From NCBI RefSeq assembly GCF_023227905.1, contig NZ_JALOCF010000004.1, forward strand, positions 93,017 to 157,016: a DNA stretch of 64,000 nucleotides. The letters are read 5' to 3'. The notes under the pieces were generated by a model. The model was not told the origin of the DNA and did not search any database. It was given only the letters and a program-made list of their open reading frames with translations. Of the stretch, positions 16,617 to 24,772 are shown one piece after another. The first letter of the stretch is position 1, and every line of letters begins with the position of its first letter. The DNA is from Methylobacter sp. (GTDB lineage Bacteria; Pseudomonadota; Gammaproteobacteria; Methylococcales; Methylomonadaceae). The position numbers were made by a program, and so were the translations under genes.

Positions 16617-18782
16617 TTATGCTTTAACTCGAGTAATTTTTAACACGATCGATAGTTCTTTCAAGCGACGCATAATTTTGGCTAAATGCACCCGGTCTTT
16701 GACGGTCAAGGTGATTAAATCGACGCTAATGCGGTCATCCTGGTCGACGACGGTGACATTTTCAATGTTGGAATTTTGTTCGGAAATAGTCGAAGCGATG
16801 GTCGCCAGCGAACCGCGTTGGTTGAGTATTTCTATGCGGATTTCAACCGGAAAATCGCCGCTGGCATCCTGGCTCCATTCGACATCCAGCCAGTTGGTTT
16901 GTTTTTTTCTGACGGCACTGTTACGGCACTCATGATGATGCACGACGATGCCTTTGCCGGGATTGAAATAGCCGATGATCGAATCGCCCGGAATCGGCCT
17001 GCAACATTTTGCCAGGGTAATGACCATGCCCTCCGTGCCTTTGATAATCAGCGGTTTTTTCTGAGATTGGTCACCGTCATCCAGTTTAATGGTGGCGTTA
17101 ATATCATCCTGAGCGATACGTTTGGCGACTAAAAACGGCATTTTATTGCCCAGTCCTATGTCTTCCAGCAATTCATCCAGCGATTGTTTGGACATGACTT
17201 GCAGCAAGGCTTGTATTTTGTCTTTGCTGACGTTTTCCAGATGCAGATGCATGGACAGCAGTTCTTTTTCGAGCAAACGGCGACCCAGATTAATCGCTTC
17301 CTGCTGTTTGAAATGTTTCAGGTAATTGCGGATGCCTGAACGGGCTTTGGCGGTAATGACATAATTGAGCCAAAGCGGATTGGGCCTGGCCCACGACGCG
17401 GTAATGACTTCGACAGTGACGCCATTTTCCAGCTTGGTTTGCAGCGGTACCAGCTGTTTGTCGATTCTGGCTGAGACGCAGGCATTACCTACGTCGGTAT
17501 GTACCGCATAGGCAAAATCGATAATGGTCGCGCCGCGAGGCAGTTTGATAATCGCGCCCTGGGGGGTGAATACGAAGACTTCCTGCGGAAACAGGTCCAC
17601 TTTCAGGTTATCGATAAATTCCAGCGAATCGCCGGCGGATTTTTGGATTTCCAGCAAATCCCTGAGCCACTCGTTGGCGCGGTCCTGGAATTTCTCCATT
17701 TTATCGTCATCGGATTTATACAGCCAATGCGCGGCAATGCCGGATTCCGACATACGATGCATTTCATGCGTCCTGATTTGAACCTCAATGGGCACGCCGT
17801 AAGGTCCCATTAATATCGAATGCAACGATTGATAGCCATTGGCCTTGGGTAGGGCGATATAATCTTTGAAGCGTCCGGGAATCGGTTTGTACAGGTTATG
17901 CATAACCCCTAAAACACGGTAACAGGTATCCACATCATCGCAGAAAATCCTGAACGCATAGACATCAAAAATGTCGGCCAGGGAAATCTTTTTGTTGAGC
18001 ATTTTTTTGTAAATGCTGTAAAGGTTCTTTTCCCGTCCGGCAACGTCGCAGTTTAGGCAAGCCTCTTTCAGGCGATTTTTGATGGTGTTTTCTATGATGT
18101 CGACAATCTTGCGGCGGTTGCCCCGCGCTTTTTTTACGGCATTATTTAAGACCGCATGCCGCATCGGGTACATCGCTTCAAAACTCAGTGCCTCGAGTTT
18201 TTGCCGGATACTATTCATGCCCAGGCGATTGGCAATCGGGGCGTAGATGTCCAGGGTTTCACGGGCGATGCGGCGCTTTTTTGCCGCCGGCATGACGCCG
18301 AGCGTCTGCATGTTGTGCAGTCTGTCCGCCAGTTTGACGATAATGACGCGTAAATCCTTGGCCATGGCCAGAAACATTTTGCGGACATTTTCCGCTTGCG
18401 TTTCCGCCTGTGATTTACTGTCGATTTTGCTTAATTTGGTAACCCCGTCAACCAGTTCAGCGACTTCAGCGCCGAACTGCTCGGTCAGCTCTTTTTTACT
18501 GAGCGGGGTATCTTCAATGACATCATGCAGTATGGCGGCCATGATGCCGTGGACGTCCATGCGCATTTCAGCAAGACTGATTGCGACAGAGACAGGGTGG
18601 CAAATGTAGGCTTCGCCGCTTTTACGGAATTGGCCTTCGTGAGCTCTCGCGCCGACTTCATAGGCACGGACGCATTGGTCGATTTGAGCTTGATCCAGAT
18701 AGCCGGACAAGGTCGTGCATAAACGCCGGATCAGTTTGTCCTGAGGGCGTTCCAGCTCGATCGTGTCCGCTATTTCCAGCAT
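16617..18782 (-). CDS. spoT: Bifunctional (p)ppGpp synthetase/hydrolase SpoT
   Basis: Makes and degrades (p)ppGpp, the stringent-response alarmone. The protein is 721 residues long with the Rel/Spo layout. The HD hydrolase domain (about 25-200) has an intact metal site in AILHDVIEDT. The synthetase domain (about 235-350) includes GRFKDYIALPKANGYQSLHS. The TGS domain near residue 405 reads VFTPQGAIIKLPRGATIIDF, followed by a helical/CC region with CCRPIPGDSIIGY, and a C-terminal ACT domain (about 645-721). The intact HD residues favour SpoT (bifunctional) over RelA. The gene follows rpoZ after 12 nt, as in E. coli. Confidence 0.97.
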   Translation of the reverse strand: MLEIADTIELERPQDKLIRRLCTTLSGYLDQAQIDQCVRAYEVGARAHEGQFRKSGEAYICHPVSVAISLAEMRMDVHGIMAAILHDVIEDTPLSKKELTEQFGAEVAELVDGVTKLSKIDSKSQAETQAENVRKMFLAMAKDLRVIIVKLADRLHNMQTLGVMPAAKKRRIARETLDIYAPIANRLGMNSIRQKLEALSFEAMYPMRHAVLNNAVKKARGNRRKIVDIIENTIKNRLKEACLNCDVAGREKNLYSIYKKMLNKKISLADIFDVYAFRIFCDDVDTCYRVLGVMHNLYKPIPGRFKDYIALPKANGYQSLHSILMGPYGVPIEVQIRTHEMHRMSESGIAAHWLYKSDDDKMEKFQDRANEWLRDLLEIQKSAGDSLEFIDNLKVDLFPQEVFVFTPQGAIIKLPRGATIIDFAYAVHTDVGNACVSARIDKQLVPLQTKLENGVTVEVITASWARPNPLWLNYVITAKARSGIRNYLKHFKQQEAINLGRRLLEKELLSMHLHLENVSKDKIQALLQVMSKQSLDELLEDIGLGNKMPFLVAKRIAQDDINATIKLDDGDQSQKKPLIIKGTEGMVITLAKCCRPIPGDSIIGYFNPGKGIVVHHHECRNSAVRKKQTNWLDVEWSQDASGDFPVEIRIEILNQRGSLATIASTISEQNSNIENVTVVDQDDRISVDLITLTVKDRVHLAKIMRRLKELSIVLKITRVKA

Positions 18783-18794
18783 AGGCTCTACAAA

Positions 18795-19043
18795 TTAAAA
18801 CAGCGTGTTATGTTGTTGATGATCGTGCGCTTCGCCGACACGATGCAGGGACGCGATATTTTCAGGCGTAACATGACCTGCCGCGATTTCGCGTAACGCA
18901 ACCACAGTATCCTTGTCCTTACCGCGTGGCACAAATTCAGTTGCACCGTGGCTCAGTTGGCGTGCTCTGGTGCTGGCTAATAAAACCAGCTTGAAGCGGT
19001 TTTCAACGCTTTGTAAACAATCTTCGATAGTAATTCTGGCCAT
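18795..19043 (-). CDS. rpoZ: RNA polymerase omega subunit
   Basis: The omega subunit helps fold beta-prime and contributes to a ppGpp binding site on RNA polymerase. The length of 82 residues is slightly shorter than the E. coli protein. It begins with MARITIEDCLQSVENRFKLV and continues into LASTRARQLSHGA, the conserved core. The C-terminus is His-rich (GEAHDHQQHNTLF). It leads the run with spoT, ridA and recG, placing the ppGpp sensor next to its synthetase. gmk, often upstream of rpoZ, is absent; pgk lies there instead. Confidence 0.96.
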   Translation of the reverse strand: MARITIEDCLQSVENRFKLVLLASTRARQLSHGATEFVPRGKDKDTVVALREIAAGHVTPENIASLHRVGEAHDHQQHNTLF

Positions 19044-19062
19044 TTTTAATCCTGATGCGTGT

Positions 19063-19133
19063 AGTTAAGGCAAAAGGCGAAAGGCAAAAGGTAAAAGGTT
19101 TTTTCGCCTTTCGCCTTTCGCCCTTCGCCTAAC
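19063..19133. repeat. AAGGCGAAAGG purine-run palindrome, copy 2
   Basis: Left arm gttaaggcaaaaggcgaaag, continued by further AAGG units, is followed after a T-run by a right arm made of cgcctttcgcctttcgccct and ending cgcctaac. The whole fills the gap between rpoZ and pgk and folds into one long hairpin with an internal heptamer-like periodicity. It could act as a terminator for pgk on the minus strand. Related runs are at 16113-16168 and 24716-24751. Confidence 0.65.
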
Positions 19134-19136
19134 TTG

Positions 19137-20306
19137 TTATCGTGATTTTAACACAGAAACGGCAGGAAGTTCTTTGCCTTCAAGAAATTCAAGGAAGGCG
19201 CCGCCGCCGGTCGATGTATAAGATACGTCATCATTAATGCCGTACTTGTCGATAGCCGCCAAAGTATCGCCGCCGCCGGCAATCGAGAAAGCCGCGCTTT
19301 CGGCAATCGCCGTCGCCAGCGCTTTGGTGCCTTCGCCGAACTGGTCGAATTCGAATACGCCGACCGGTCCGTTCCAAACGATAGTGCCTGCTGTTTTCAG
19401 GATTTCGGCATATTGTTTCGCAGTTTCAGGACCGATATCCATAATCATGTCGTCGGCTTCAACGTCAGCGACTTTTTTAACGGTAGCAACGGCGGTTTCT
19501 GAAAATTCTTTCGCGCAAACCACGTCGACAGGGACGGGAATATCGGAACCGTTGCTTTTGGCTGCTGCCATCAATCGTTTGGCTTCATCCAGCAGATCGG
19601 CTTCATACAGCGATTTGCCAACCGGGAAACCGGCGGCCGCAATAAACGTGTTGGCAATACCGCCGCCGACGATCAACTGGTCGACTTTTGCCGACAGGGA
19701 ATCTAGCACCGTCAATTTAGTGGACACTTTAGAACCGCCGACGATCGCAACCAACGGTTTGGTCGGGGTTTCCAGGGCTTTGCCCAGAGCGTCCAGTTCG
19801 CTGGACAATAAAGGCCCCGCGCAGGCAATCGGTGCAAATTTAGCCACGCTGTGGGTCGATGCCTGCGCCCTATGTGCGGTGCCGAAAGCATCCATCACAA
19901 ATACGTCGCAAAGCGCCGCCATTTTCTTGCCCAGCGTATCGTCGTTTTTGCCTTCGCCGGCATTGAAGCGCACGTTTTCGCACAGCACGACTTCGCCCGG
20001 CTGAATGGCAATGCCGTCGATCCAGTCTTTTTCCAGTCTGACCGGTTTGCCAAGCAATTCGGATAAACGTTCGGCGACCGGTTTCAGGGAAGACTCTTCA
20101 TCGTACTGGCCTTCAGTCGGACGGCCAAGATGCGACATCAACATAACCGCCGCGCCCCCAGCCAGGGCTTTTTCAATAGTTGGCACGCTGGCCTGGATAC
20201 GAATGTCGCTGGTCACTTTGCCGTTTTTGACCGGTACGTTCAAATCCTGACGGATTAATACCCGTTTGCCTGACAAGTCCAGATCTACCATTCTCTTAAT
20301 TGACAT
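19137..20306 (-). CDS. pgk: Phosphoglycerate kinase
   Basis: Transfers phosphate between 1,3-bisphosphoglycerate and ADP in glycolysis, gluconeogenesis and the Calvin cycle. The length of 389 residues matches bacterial enzymes. Visible are RQDLNVPVKNGKV with the substrate Arg and Asp, SHLGRPTEG, the hinge region LVAIVGGSKVSTKL, NGPVGVFEFDQFGEGT and the nucleotide-binding SIAGGGDTLAAI near the C-terminus. The ATG at 20306 is preceded by GAGCG. No other central-carbon gene is next to it. A long open frame on the opposite strand (19237-20004) is a by-product of codon bias. Confidence 0.98.
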   Translation of the reverse strand: MSIKRMVDLDLSGKRVLIRQDLNVPVKNGKVTSDIRIQASVPTIEKALAGGAAVMLMSHLGRPTEGQYDEESSLKPVAERLSELLGKPVRLEKDWIDGIAIQPGEVVLCENVRFNAGEGKNDDTLGKKMAALCDVFVMDAFGTAHRAQASTHSVAKFAPIACAGPLLSSELDALGKALETPTKPLVAIVGGSKVSTKLTVLDSLSAKVDQLIVGGGIANTFIAAAGFPVGKSLYEADLLDEAKRLMAAAKSNGSDIPVPVDVVCAKEFSETAVATVKKVADVEADDMIMDIGPETAKQYAEILKTAGTIVWNGPVGVFEFDQFGEGTKALATAIAESAAFSIAGGGDTLAAIDKYGINDDVSYTSTGGGAFLEFLEGKELPAVSVLKSR

Positions 20307-20358
20307 ATTACGCTCTCATTGTTGTGGGTTGGTTTGTTAATTCTAAAAAAAGCAGTTT

Positions 20359-20597
20359 GTCCACGAAAGGCGCGAAAACCAACAGTAGGCGCCTATAGGC
20401 GACACGAAAATTTTATATTTTTCGTAACTAATCGCATATCCCTGTAGGCAAAAGCCTGTCTTGAATTGTCCAAAGCCAGCTTTGGACTCCAGAGATGTGG
20501 ATGCCGGAGTTCAAAGTTAGCTTTGAACAATCCGTACGTTTGTACGAAAGTGGTAGGGTAGTTGCTATTTTTCGTGCCTTTCGTGTGTTTCGTGGAC
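20359..20597. repeat. CACGAAA-type palindrome enclosing a REP-like pair
   Basis: The outer arms gtccacgaaaggcgcgaaaa (from 20359) and tttcgtggac (20588-20597) are inverted repeats, with 10 bp perfect at the ends and looser similarity inward (cgtgcctttcgtg). The interior holds ggcgcctataggcg and the two short hairpins described at 20468-20528. Shorter relatives without an insert lie at 22831-22894 and 50382-50435. The element fills the 304-nt gap between pgk and the thioredoxin-fold gene; no gene is present in it. Confidence 0.65.
20468..20528 (-). repeat. REP-like hairpin pair, copy 1
   Basis: Two 20-nt palindromes, gtccaaagccagctttggac (20468-20487) and gttcaaagttagctttgaac (20509-20528), are separated by 21 nt. 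The reverse complement of this unit aligns with 34728-34790, including the spacer actccggca, so the two are copies of one element in opposite orientation. The paired-hairpin layout is like bacterial BIME/REPIN elements. Confidence 0.7.
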
Positions 20598-20610
20598 AAT
20601 GTCTGTTTGG

Positions 20611-21168
20611 TTAATCCTGCTTCCATTTGATCGAGCAGCCGATGCTGTTGATTTGCTCTTTGGGGCCGTGGCCGGTTTCGGCAACCAGCTTCATGGCTTC
20701 AAATAATTCGCGTTGCGTGCCTTCCGGCGCGGTTTCCTTGCGGCTGGCATCCAGCCGCCCCCGGTATTGCAGTTCGTAGTCGGCATTATAGCCAAAAAAG
20801 TCCGGCGTACAGACGGCGCCGTAAGCCTTGGCGACTTGCTGCGTTTCATCAAGCAAATAAGGGAAGCTGAAACCTAATTGCTCGGACAGCTTTTTCATGT
20901 TGTCGAATGAATCGGCGGGGTATTCAAGCGTATCGTTGGACATGATCGCTACCGATCCGACGCCCAGCGCCTTAAGTTCCCGCGTATCCCTGACTATCCG
21001 GTCCAGCACGGCTTTGACATACGGGCAATGATTGCAGATAAACATCACCAGCAGGCCGTTCTTGCCCATGCACTGTTGCAGGGACCAAGTACGCCCGTCA
21101 ACGCCGGGCAATTCAAAATCGATCGCTTTCTTGCCGGAATCACAGATTGGCGTTTCCAGTGTGACCAT
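20611..21168 (-). CDS. Thioredoxin-fold AhpC/TSA-like protein
   Basis: A 185-residue cytoplasmic protein with a peroxiredoxin/thioredoxin-like core: GKKAIDFELPGVDGRTWSLQ, LLVMFICNHCPYVKAVLDRI with a CxxC at about residues 45-48, VAIMSNDTLEYPADSFDNMK, and FPYLLDETQQVAKAYGAVCT. The last third (GRLDASRKETAPEGTQRELF) is typical of a conserved family found in many bacteria, often annotated as thioredoxin family protein. No signal peptide is seen, so it acts in the cytoplasm. Its substrate is not known to me. It stands alone between repeat-filled gaps. Confidence 0.85.
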   Translation of the reverse strand: MVTLETPICDSGKKAIDFELPGVDGRTWSLQQCMGKNGLLVMFICNHCPYVKAVLDRIVRDTRELKALGVGSVAIMSNDTLEYPADSFDNMKKLSEQLGFSFPYLLDETQQVAKAYGAVCTPDFFGYNADYELQYRGRLDASRKETAPEGTQRELFEAMKLVAETGHGPKEQINSIGCSIKWKQD

Positions 21169-21228
21169 TTTTGCACCTCTCTATTGTTGTATGAAAAAAT
21201 GCAGTGATTATTCTGTCTAGTACGGACT

Positions 21229-22779
21229 TTATTGAAACAACACTGCCGCACTAATGACGATTGCGCTGAGCAGCATAGTCCAGACCGTTCTGCGGTGATT
21301 GTTATCCATTTGCTGGCGCAACAGCGCTAATTCCCTGTTTTGCGTTTCGGTATGCTGCTTTGCATGGGCGGCATTGTCCAGCGCTTTATAAATCAAGGAC
21401 GGAATTTCCGGGAATTGCTCGGCAAAGTCGGGAAACTGTTTGATGAGTTTGTCGATCTTGGCTTTAGGGCCCATGCGCTCATGAAACCATTTCTCAAGAA
21501 AAGGCTTGGCGGTTTGCCATAAGTCCAGGTCGGGGTAAAGCTGGCGCCCCAAGCCTTCAATATTGAGCAGGGTCTTTTGCAGCAAAACCAGCTGCGGTTG
21601 CACATGCATGTCAAAACGCCGTGCAGTCTGGAATAAGCGCAGCAATAACTGCCCGAAAGAGATATCTTTAAGCGGTTTCTCAAAGATAGGCTCGCAAACG
21701 CTACGTATCGCGGACTCAAACTCTTCTATCCGGGTCGATTCGGAAACCCAGCCCGATTCGACGTGCATTTCCGCCACTTTGCGATAGTCGCGGTTGAAAA
21801 AAGCCAGAAAGTTTTCCGCCAGATAGTGCTGGTCGGACAACGATAAAGTGCCGACGATGCCGAAATCAACAGCGATATATTTGGCCGGCAGATCAACGAA
21901 AATATTGCCCGGATGCATGTCGGCATGGAAGAAATTATCCCTGAAAACCTGGGTAAAAAAGATTTCCACGCCGCGTTCGGCAAGCAATTTAAAATCGGCG
22001 CCGCCTGCTGCAAGTTGGTCGATGTTGCCTACCGGTATGCCCTGAATTCTTTCCATGACCAGGACTTTCCGGCGCGTTAGCGGCCAGTGAATTTCCGGGA
22101 TATAGATGATGTCGGAGCCTTCGAAATTGCGGCGCAATTTAGCGGCATTGCCAGCTTCCCTGACCAGGTCGAGCTCATCCAGCGTGGTTTTTTCAAATTC
22201 GGCGACGACATCGACAGGGTGCAACCTTCTTGCATCAGCCCAGAAGCGTTCGGCAAAACGGGCCAGCTCATAGAGCAGGCCTATGTCCGAGCGTATGCGG
22301 CTTTCTATGTCGGGGCGCAGGACTTTGACCACAACGCTTTCGCCGCTGTGCAAGACGGCGGTATGAACCTGTGCGACTGACGCCGAGGCCAGCGGTTCGG
22401 CATCAAAAGCGGAAAACGCTTCGCTGATCGGCATGCCGAGTTCTTTTTCGATAATATTGCGCGCCAGTTCATTGGCAAAAGGCGGGACTCGGTCTTGCAG
22501 TTTGGTCAGTTCATCGGCGATGTCATCGGGTAGCAGGTCTCTGCGGGTGGATAAGGCCTGGCCGAATTTGACATAAATAGGCCCAAGGTCTTCCAGTGCG
22601 CGCCGGATTCTGACGCCGCGAGAATCTGACGAGCTTCTAAGCCAGAAATTGGGGGAGAAAAACGCTAAATAGCGGACAGGCCGGAATAGATGGGTTTTTA
22701 AAACGATTTCGTCCAGGCCGTGAAAGACCAGGACCCAGTTGATATGGATCAGGCGCAGTAATAATTTAGGTCGGATCAC
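21229..22779 (-). CDS. ubiB: Ubiquinone biosynthesis kinase-like protein UbiB
   Basis: An atypical ADCK/UbiB-family ATPase needed for the ubiquinone ring modification complex at the inner membrane. It has 516 residues (E. coli 546). Signatures are the N-terminal KxGQ region DLGPIYVKFGQALSTRRDLL, the Ala-rich loop PLASASVAQVHTAVL in place of a kinase P-loop, VMERIQGIPVGN, FFHADMHPGNIFVD and YIAVDFGIVGTLS. A single hydrophobic segment at the C-terminus (TVWTMLLSAIVISAAVLFQ) anchors it; E. coli has two. The order ubiE-ubiJ-ubiB is conserved, though a 118-nt gap with a repeat separates ubiJ and ubiB here. Confidence 0.97.
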   Translation of the reverse strand: MIRPKLLLRLIHINWVLVFHGLDEIVLKTHLFRPVRYLAFFSPNFWLRSSSDSRGVRIRRALEDLGPIYVKFGQALSTRRDLLPDDIADELTKLQDRVPPFANELARNIIEKELGMPISEAFSAFDAEPLASASVAQVHTAVLHSGESVVVKVLRPDIESRIRSDIGLLYELARFAERFWADARRLHPVDVVAEFEKTTLDELDLVREAGNAAKLRRNFEGSDIIYIPEIHWPLTRRKVLVMERIQGIPVGNIDQLAAGGADFKLLAERGVEIFFTQVFRDNFFHADMHPGNIFVDLPAKYIAVDFGIVGTLSLSDQHYLAENFLAFFNRDYRKVAEMHVESGWVSESTRIEEFESAIRSVCEPIFEKPLKDISFGQLLLRLFQTARRFDMHVQPQLVLLQKTLLNIEGLGRQLYPDLDLWQTAKPFLEKWFHERMGPKAKIDKLIKQFPDFAEQFPEIPSLIYKALDNAAHAKQHTETQNRELALLRQQMDNNHRRTVWTMLLSAIVISAAVLFQ

Positions 22780-22830
22780 GAGTTACCTTTGTTTGTAGGG
22801 TGGGTGGTATTTTTAAACCCATCAACTAAA

Positions 22831-22894
22831 TTCACCACGAAGACACGAAGTTCACGAAGAAAAATAAGGTAAAACTTCGTGCCTTCGCGGTGAA
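22831..22894. repeat. CACGAAG-type palindrome between ubiJ and ubiB
   Basis: Left arm ttcaccacgaagacacgaag and right arm cttcgtgccttcgcggtgaa (22875-22894) are imperfect reverse complements around a short AT-rich loop. It ends 3 nt before the ubiJ stop codon, so it sits inside the presumed ubiEJB operon. Relatives are at 20359-20597 and 50382-50435. Confidence 0.7.
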
Positions 22895-22897
22895 TAA

Positions 22898-23518
22898 TTA
22901 AGCTTTATTTTGCAACGTACTTTTCAGGCGATCAATCCGGATTTGCAAACGGTCGAAATCGGTACGCAGTTCATCAACCTGGGCGTAATAAATGTCCACT
23001 TCAGGCGCTGACGGTAAATCGCGGGTTTCTTCCTGCAAGAATTCTTTGGCGTTCAACCTGAATGTTTCAAGCGAATCCTTGCCCCAGCTTTGACCGGTGC
23101 GGAAAAAATTAGCCACCTTATGCGCAATAATGTCGCCGGTAAACTGCGACAGTTTTTCTTCCAGATCAATGTCCAGCTTGGCGAACAGTTCCTGGAATTT
23201 GCGACCGGTCTGCATGTCGCCCTCAATTTTTACCTCGCCCGAGAAAACGGAACGCATCGGTGTCGAGCTGAGTCCCATCAAGCCAAGCGCCCAAAGCGAG
23301 CCGGTCAGGCGGGTGTCGGGCTGGCCGGGAAATTGGTCCAGGCATTGAATGGAATCGGTGGTCGGGCACAGGTAAATGGTGTCATCAAACGGCTGAACGG
23401 TAACGGCAATGACTTTGCCGGCCAGCGGCGCTAAAAAATAGCCGCTGTCCTGGTCCAGTGCAAGGTATTGATTCAGCGTGGCTTCCAGTGCGCCAAGCAG
23501 AAAGGGTTTGATGGTCAT
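22898..23518 (-). CDS. ubiJ: Ubiquinone biosynthesis accessory factor UbiJ (SCP2 domain)
   Basis: A lipid-binding accessory protein that, with UbiK, holds ubiquinone intermediates for the Ubi complex. It has 206 residues, with an N-terminal SCP2-like domain (about 1-115: LGALEATLNQYLALDQDSGY, FDDTIYLCPTTDSI, DTRLTGSLWALGLM). A helical C-terminal region ends in a heptad-rich coiled coil (VDELRTDFDRLQIRIDRLKS). The stop of ubiE upstream and this start are 1 nt apart, indicating co-translation. Position between ubiE and ubiB supports the assignment over other SCP2 proteins. Confidence 0.93.
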   Translation of the reverse strand: MTIKPFLLGALEATLNQYLALDQDSGYFLAPLAGKVIAVTVQPFDDTIYLCPTTDSIQCLDQFPGQPDTRLTGSLWALGLMGLSSTPMRSVFSGEVKIEGDMQTGRKFQELFAKLDIDLEEKLSQFTGDIIAHKVANFFRTGQSWGKDSLETFRLNAKEFLQEETRDLPSAPEVDIYYAQVDELRTDFDRLQIRIDRLKSTLQNKA

Positions 23519-23519
23519 G

Positions 23520-24263
23520 CTAGATTTTGTAACCTCTGTGAACGGCGACGATGCCTTGCGTCATGTTGAAGTATTCGCAGCGCTCGAGGCCTGCGTCTTC
23601 CATCATTTTTTTCAGTTCATCCTGTTTCGGATGCATGCGGATCGATTCGGCAAGGTAGCGGTAACTGTCTTCATCTTTCGCAACCACTTTGCCAATTTTG
23701 GGTAGCAGCTTGAACGAATAAAAATCGTAGACTTTTTCAGTGATTTTATCGACCGGGTGCGAGAATTCCAGAACGATAACGCGGCCGCCTGGCTTAAGCA
23801 CGCGGTACATGGAACGCAATGCGGCATCTTTATCGGTGACGTTGCGCAGGCCGAAGGCGATGCACACGCAATCGAAAGTGTTGTCTTCAAAGGGCAGGCA
23901 TTCGGCATTGACTTGCGCATAGCGGATATTGCCGACCAAGCCTCTATCGATCAGCCGGTCGCGCCCGGTGCGCAGCATTTCGGAATTAATATCGGCCAGG
24001 ACTATTTGGCCTTCCGGTCCTACGCGCTTTTCGAACAATGTGGTCAGGTCGCCGGTGCCGCCGGCCAGATCAAGCACTTGGTCGCCTTTGCGCACATTGC
24101 TAAGTTGCACGGCAATGCGTTTCCAGATGCGGTGAATGCCCAATGACATCAGGTCGTTCATGATGTCGTATTGTCCGGCAACGGAATCAAATACGCCGCG
24201 GACCAGCTTGACCTTCTCTTCTGTCGCTACTTGTTTAAATCCAAAATGGGTGGTGTCGGTCAT
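23520..24263 (-). CDS. ubiE: Bifunctional demethylmenaquinone/2-methoxy-6-polyprenyl-1,4-benzoquinol methylase
   Basis: SAM-dependent C-methyltransferase of ubiquinone (and, where present, menaquinone) synthesis. I chose ATG 24263 (MTDTTHFGFKQVATEEKVKL), giving 247 residues, which matches the family. An ATG at 24302 would add 13 unlikely residues. Signatures are FDSVAGQYDIMNDLMSLGIH, the SAM motif VLDLAGGTGDLTTLF, CIAFGLRNVTDKDAALRSMY and VLKPGGRVIVLEFSHPVD. It is the first gene of the ubiE-ubiJ-ubiB run, with DUF971, hslU and hslV upstream on the same strand. Confidence 0.97.
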   Translation of the reverse strand: MTDTTHFGFKQVATEEKVKLVRGVFDSVAGQYDIMNDLMSLGIHRIWKRIAVQLSNVRKGDQVLDLAGGTGDLTTLFEKRVGPEGQIVLADINSEMLRTGRDRLIDRGLVGNIRYAQVNAECLPFEDNTFDCVCIAFGLRNVTDKDAALRSMYRVLKPGGRVIVLEFSHPVDKITEKVYDFYSFKLLPKIGKVVAKDEDSYRYLAESIRMHPKQDELKKMMEDAGLERCEYFNMTQGIVAVHRGYKI

Positions 24264-24317
24264 CGTTGTACCTGTTCGTTTAATCGTATTTTGTTTCCGC
24301 AAGGTTCACGAAAACGG

Positions 24318-24707
24318 TTAATTTTGTAGCGGCTGTTTGCGTTTATAACCGGCAGCGTCCAGCCTGTGAAGATAATCAGCCCATAAAGCCTGATATTCGG
24401 CACCCAGTTTATACAACAAATCCCAAGTATAAATGCCGCTGTCGTGGCCGTCGCTAAAGACCAGGGCGATGGCGTAATTGCCTACCGGCCTGATCTCTTT
24501 AATGGTGACATCCTCCTTGTTGACCTGTAGAACTTCCTGTCCGGGGCCGTGGCCTAATGCTTCCGCCGAAGGCGTGTAGACGCGCAAATATTCGGCCGGC
24601 AATTGAAACACGCTGCCGTCATCAAAGCTGATTTCAACAATATTGGAAACCTGGTGCAGCTTGATCTCAGTCGGATGAGTGTTGGCGGGTTTTACGATTA
24701 GACGCAT
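24318..24707 (-). CDS. DUF971 domain protein
   Basis: A 129-residue protein with the DUF971 fold, which is also found at the N-terminus of gamma-butyrobetaine hydroxylase. Features are PTEIKLHQVSNIVEISFDDG, FQLPAEYLRVYTPSAEALGH, the middle part EIRPVGNYAIALVFSDGHDS and GIYTWDLLYKLG. The domain can bind iron-sulfur or zinc in some members, but no Cys pair is visible here. Its position between hslU and ubiE is common in gammaproteobacteria, which makes an operon plausible. Its biochemical role is not established. Confidence 0.88.
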   Translation of the reverse strand: MRLIVKPANTHPTEIKLHQVSNIVEISFDDGSVFQLPAEYLRVYTPSAEALGHGPGQEVLQVNKEDVTIKEIRPVGNYAIALVFSDGHDSGIYTWDLLYKLGAEYQALWADYLHRLDAAGYKRKQPLQN

Positions 24708-24715
24708 GGCAATAT

Positions 24716-24751
24716 AAGGCGAAAGGCTAAGGGCGCAAGGCGAAGGGTAAA
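24716..24751. repeat. AAGGCGAAAGG purine run, copy 3
   Basis: The run aaggcgaaaggctaagggcg, continued by caaggcgaagggtaaa, lies between hslU and the DUF971 gene. It lacks a full pyrimidine partner, with only ttaaccttgtgtc following at 24761-24773. It looks like one arm of the element seen at 19063-19133. Confidence 0.5.
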
Positions 24752-24772
24752 TTTTTGTCTTTAACCTTGTGT

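Noticed and set aside
19237..20004. A 255-codon open frame opposite pgk
   Set aside because: pgk on the other strand is certain; the antisense frame arises from its codon bias and has no family features.
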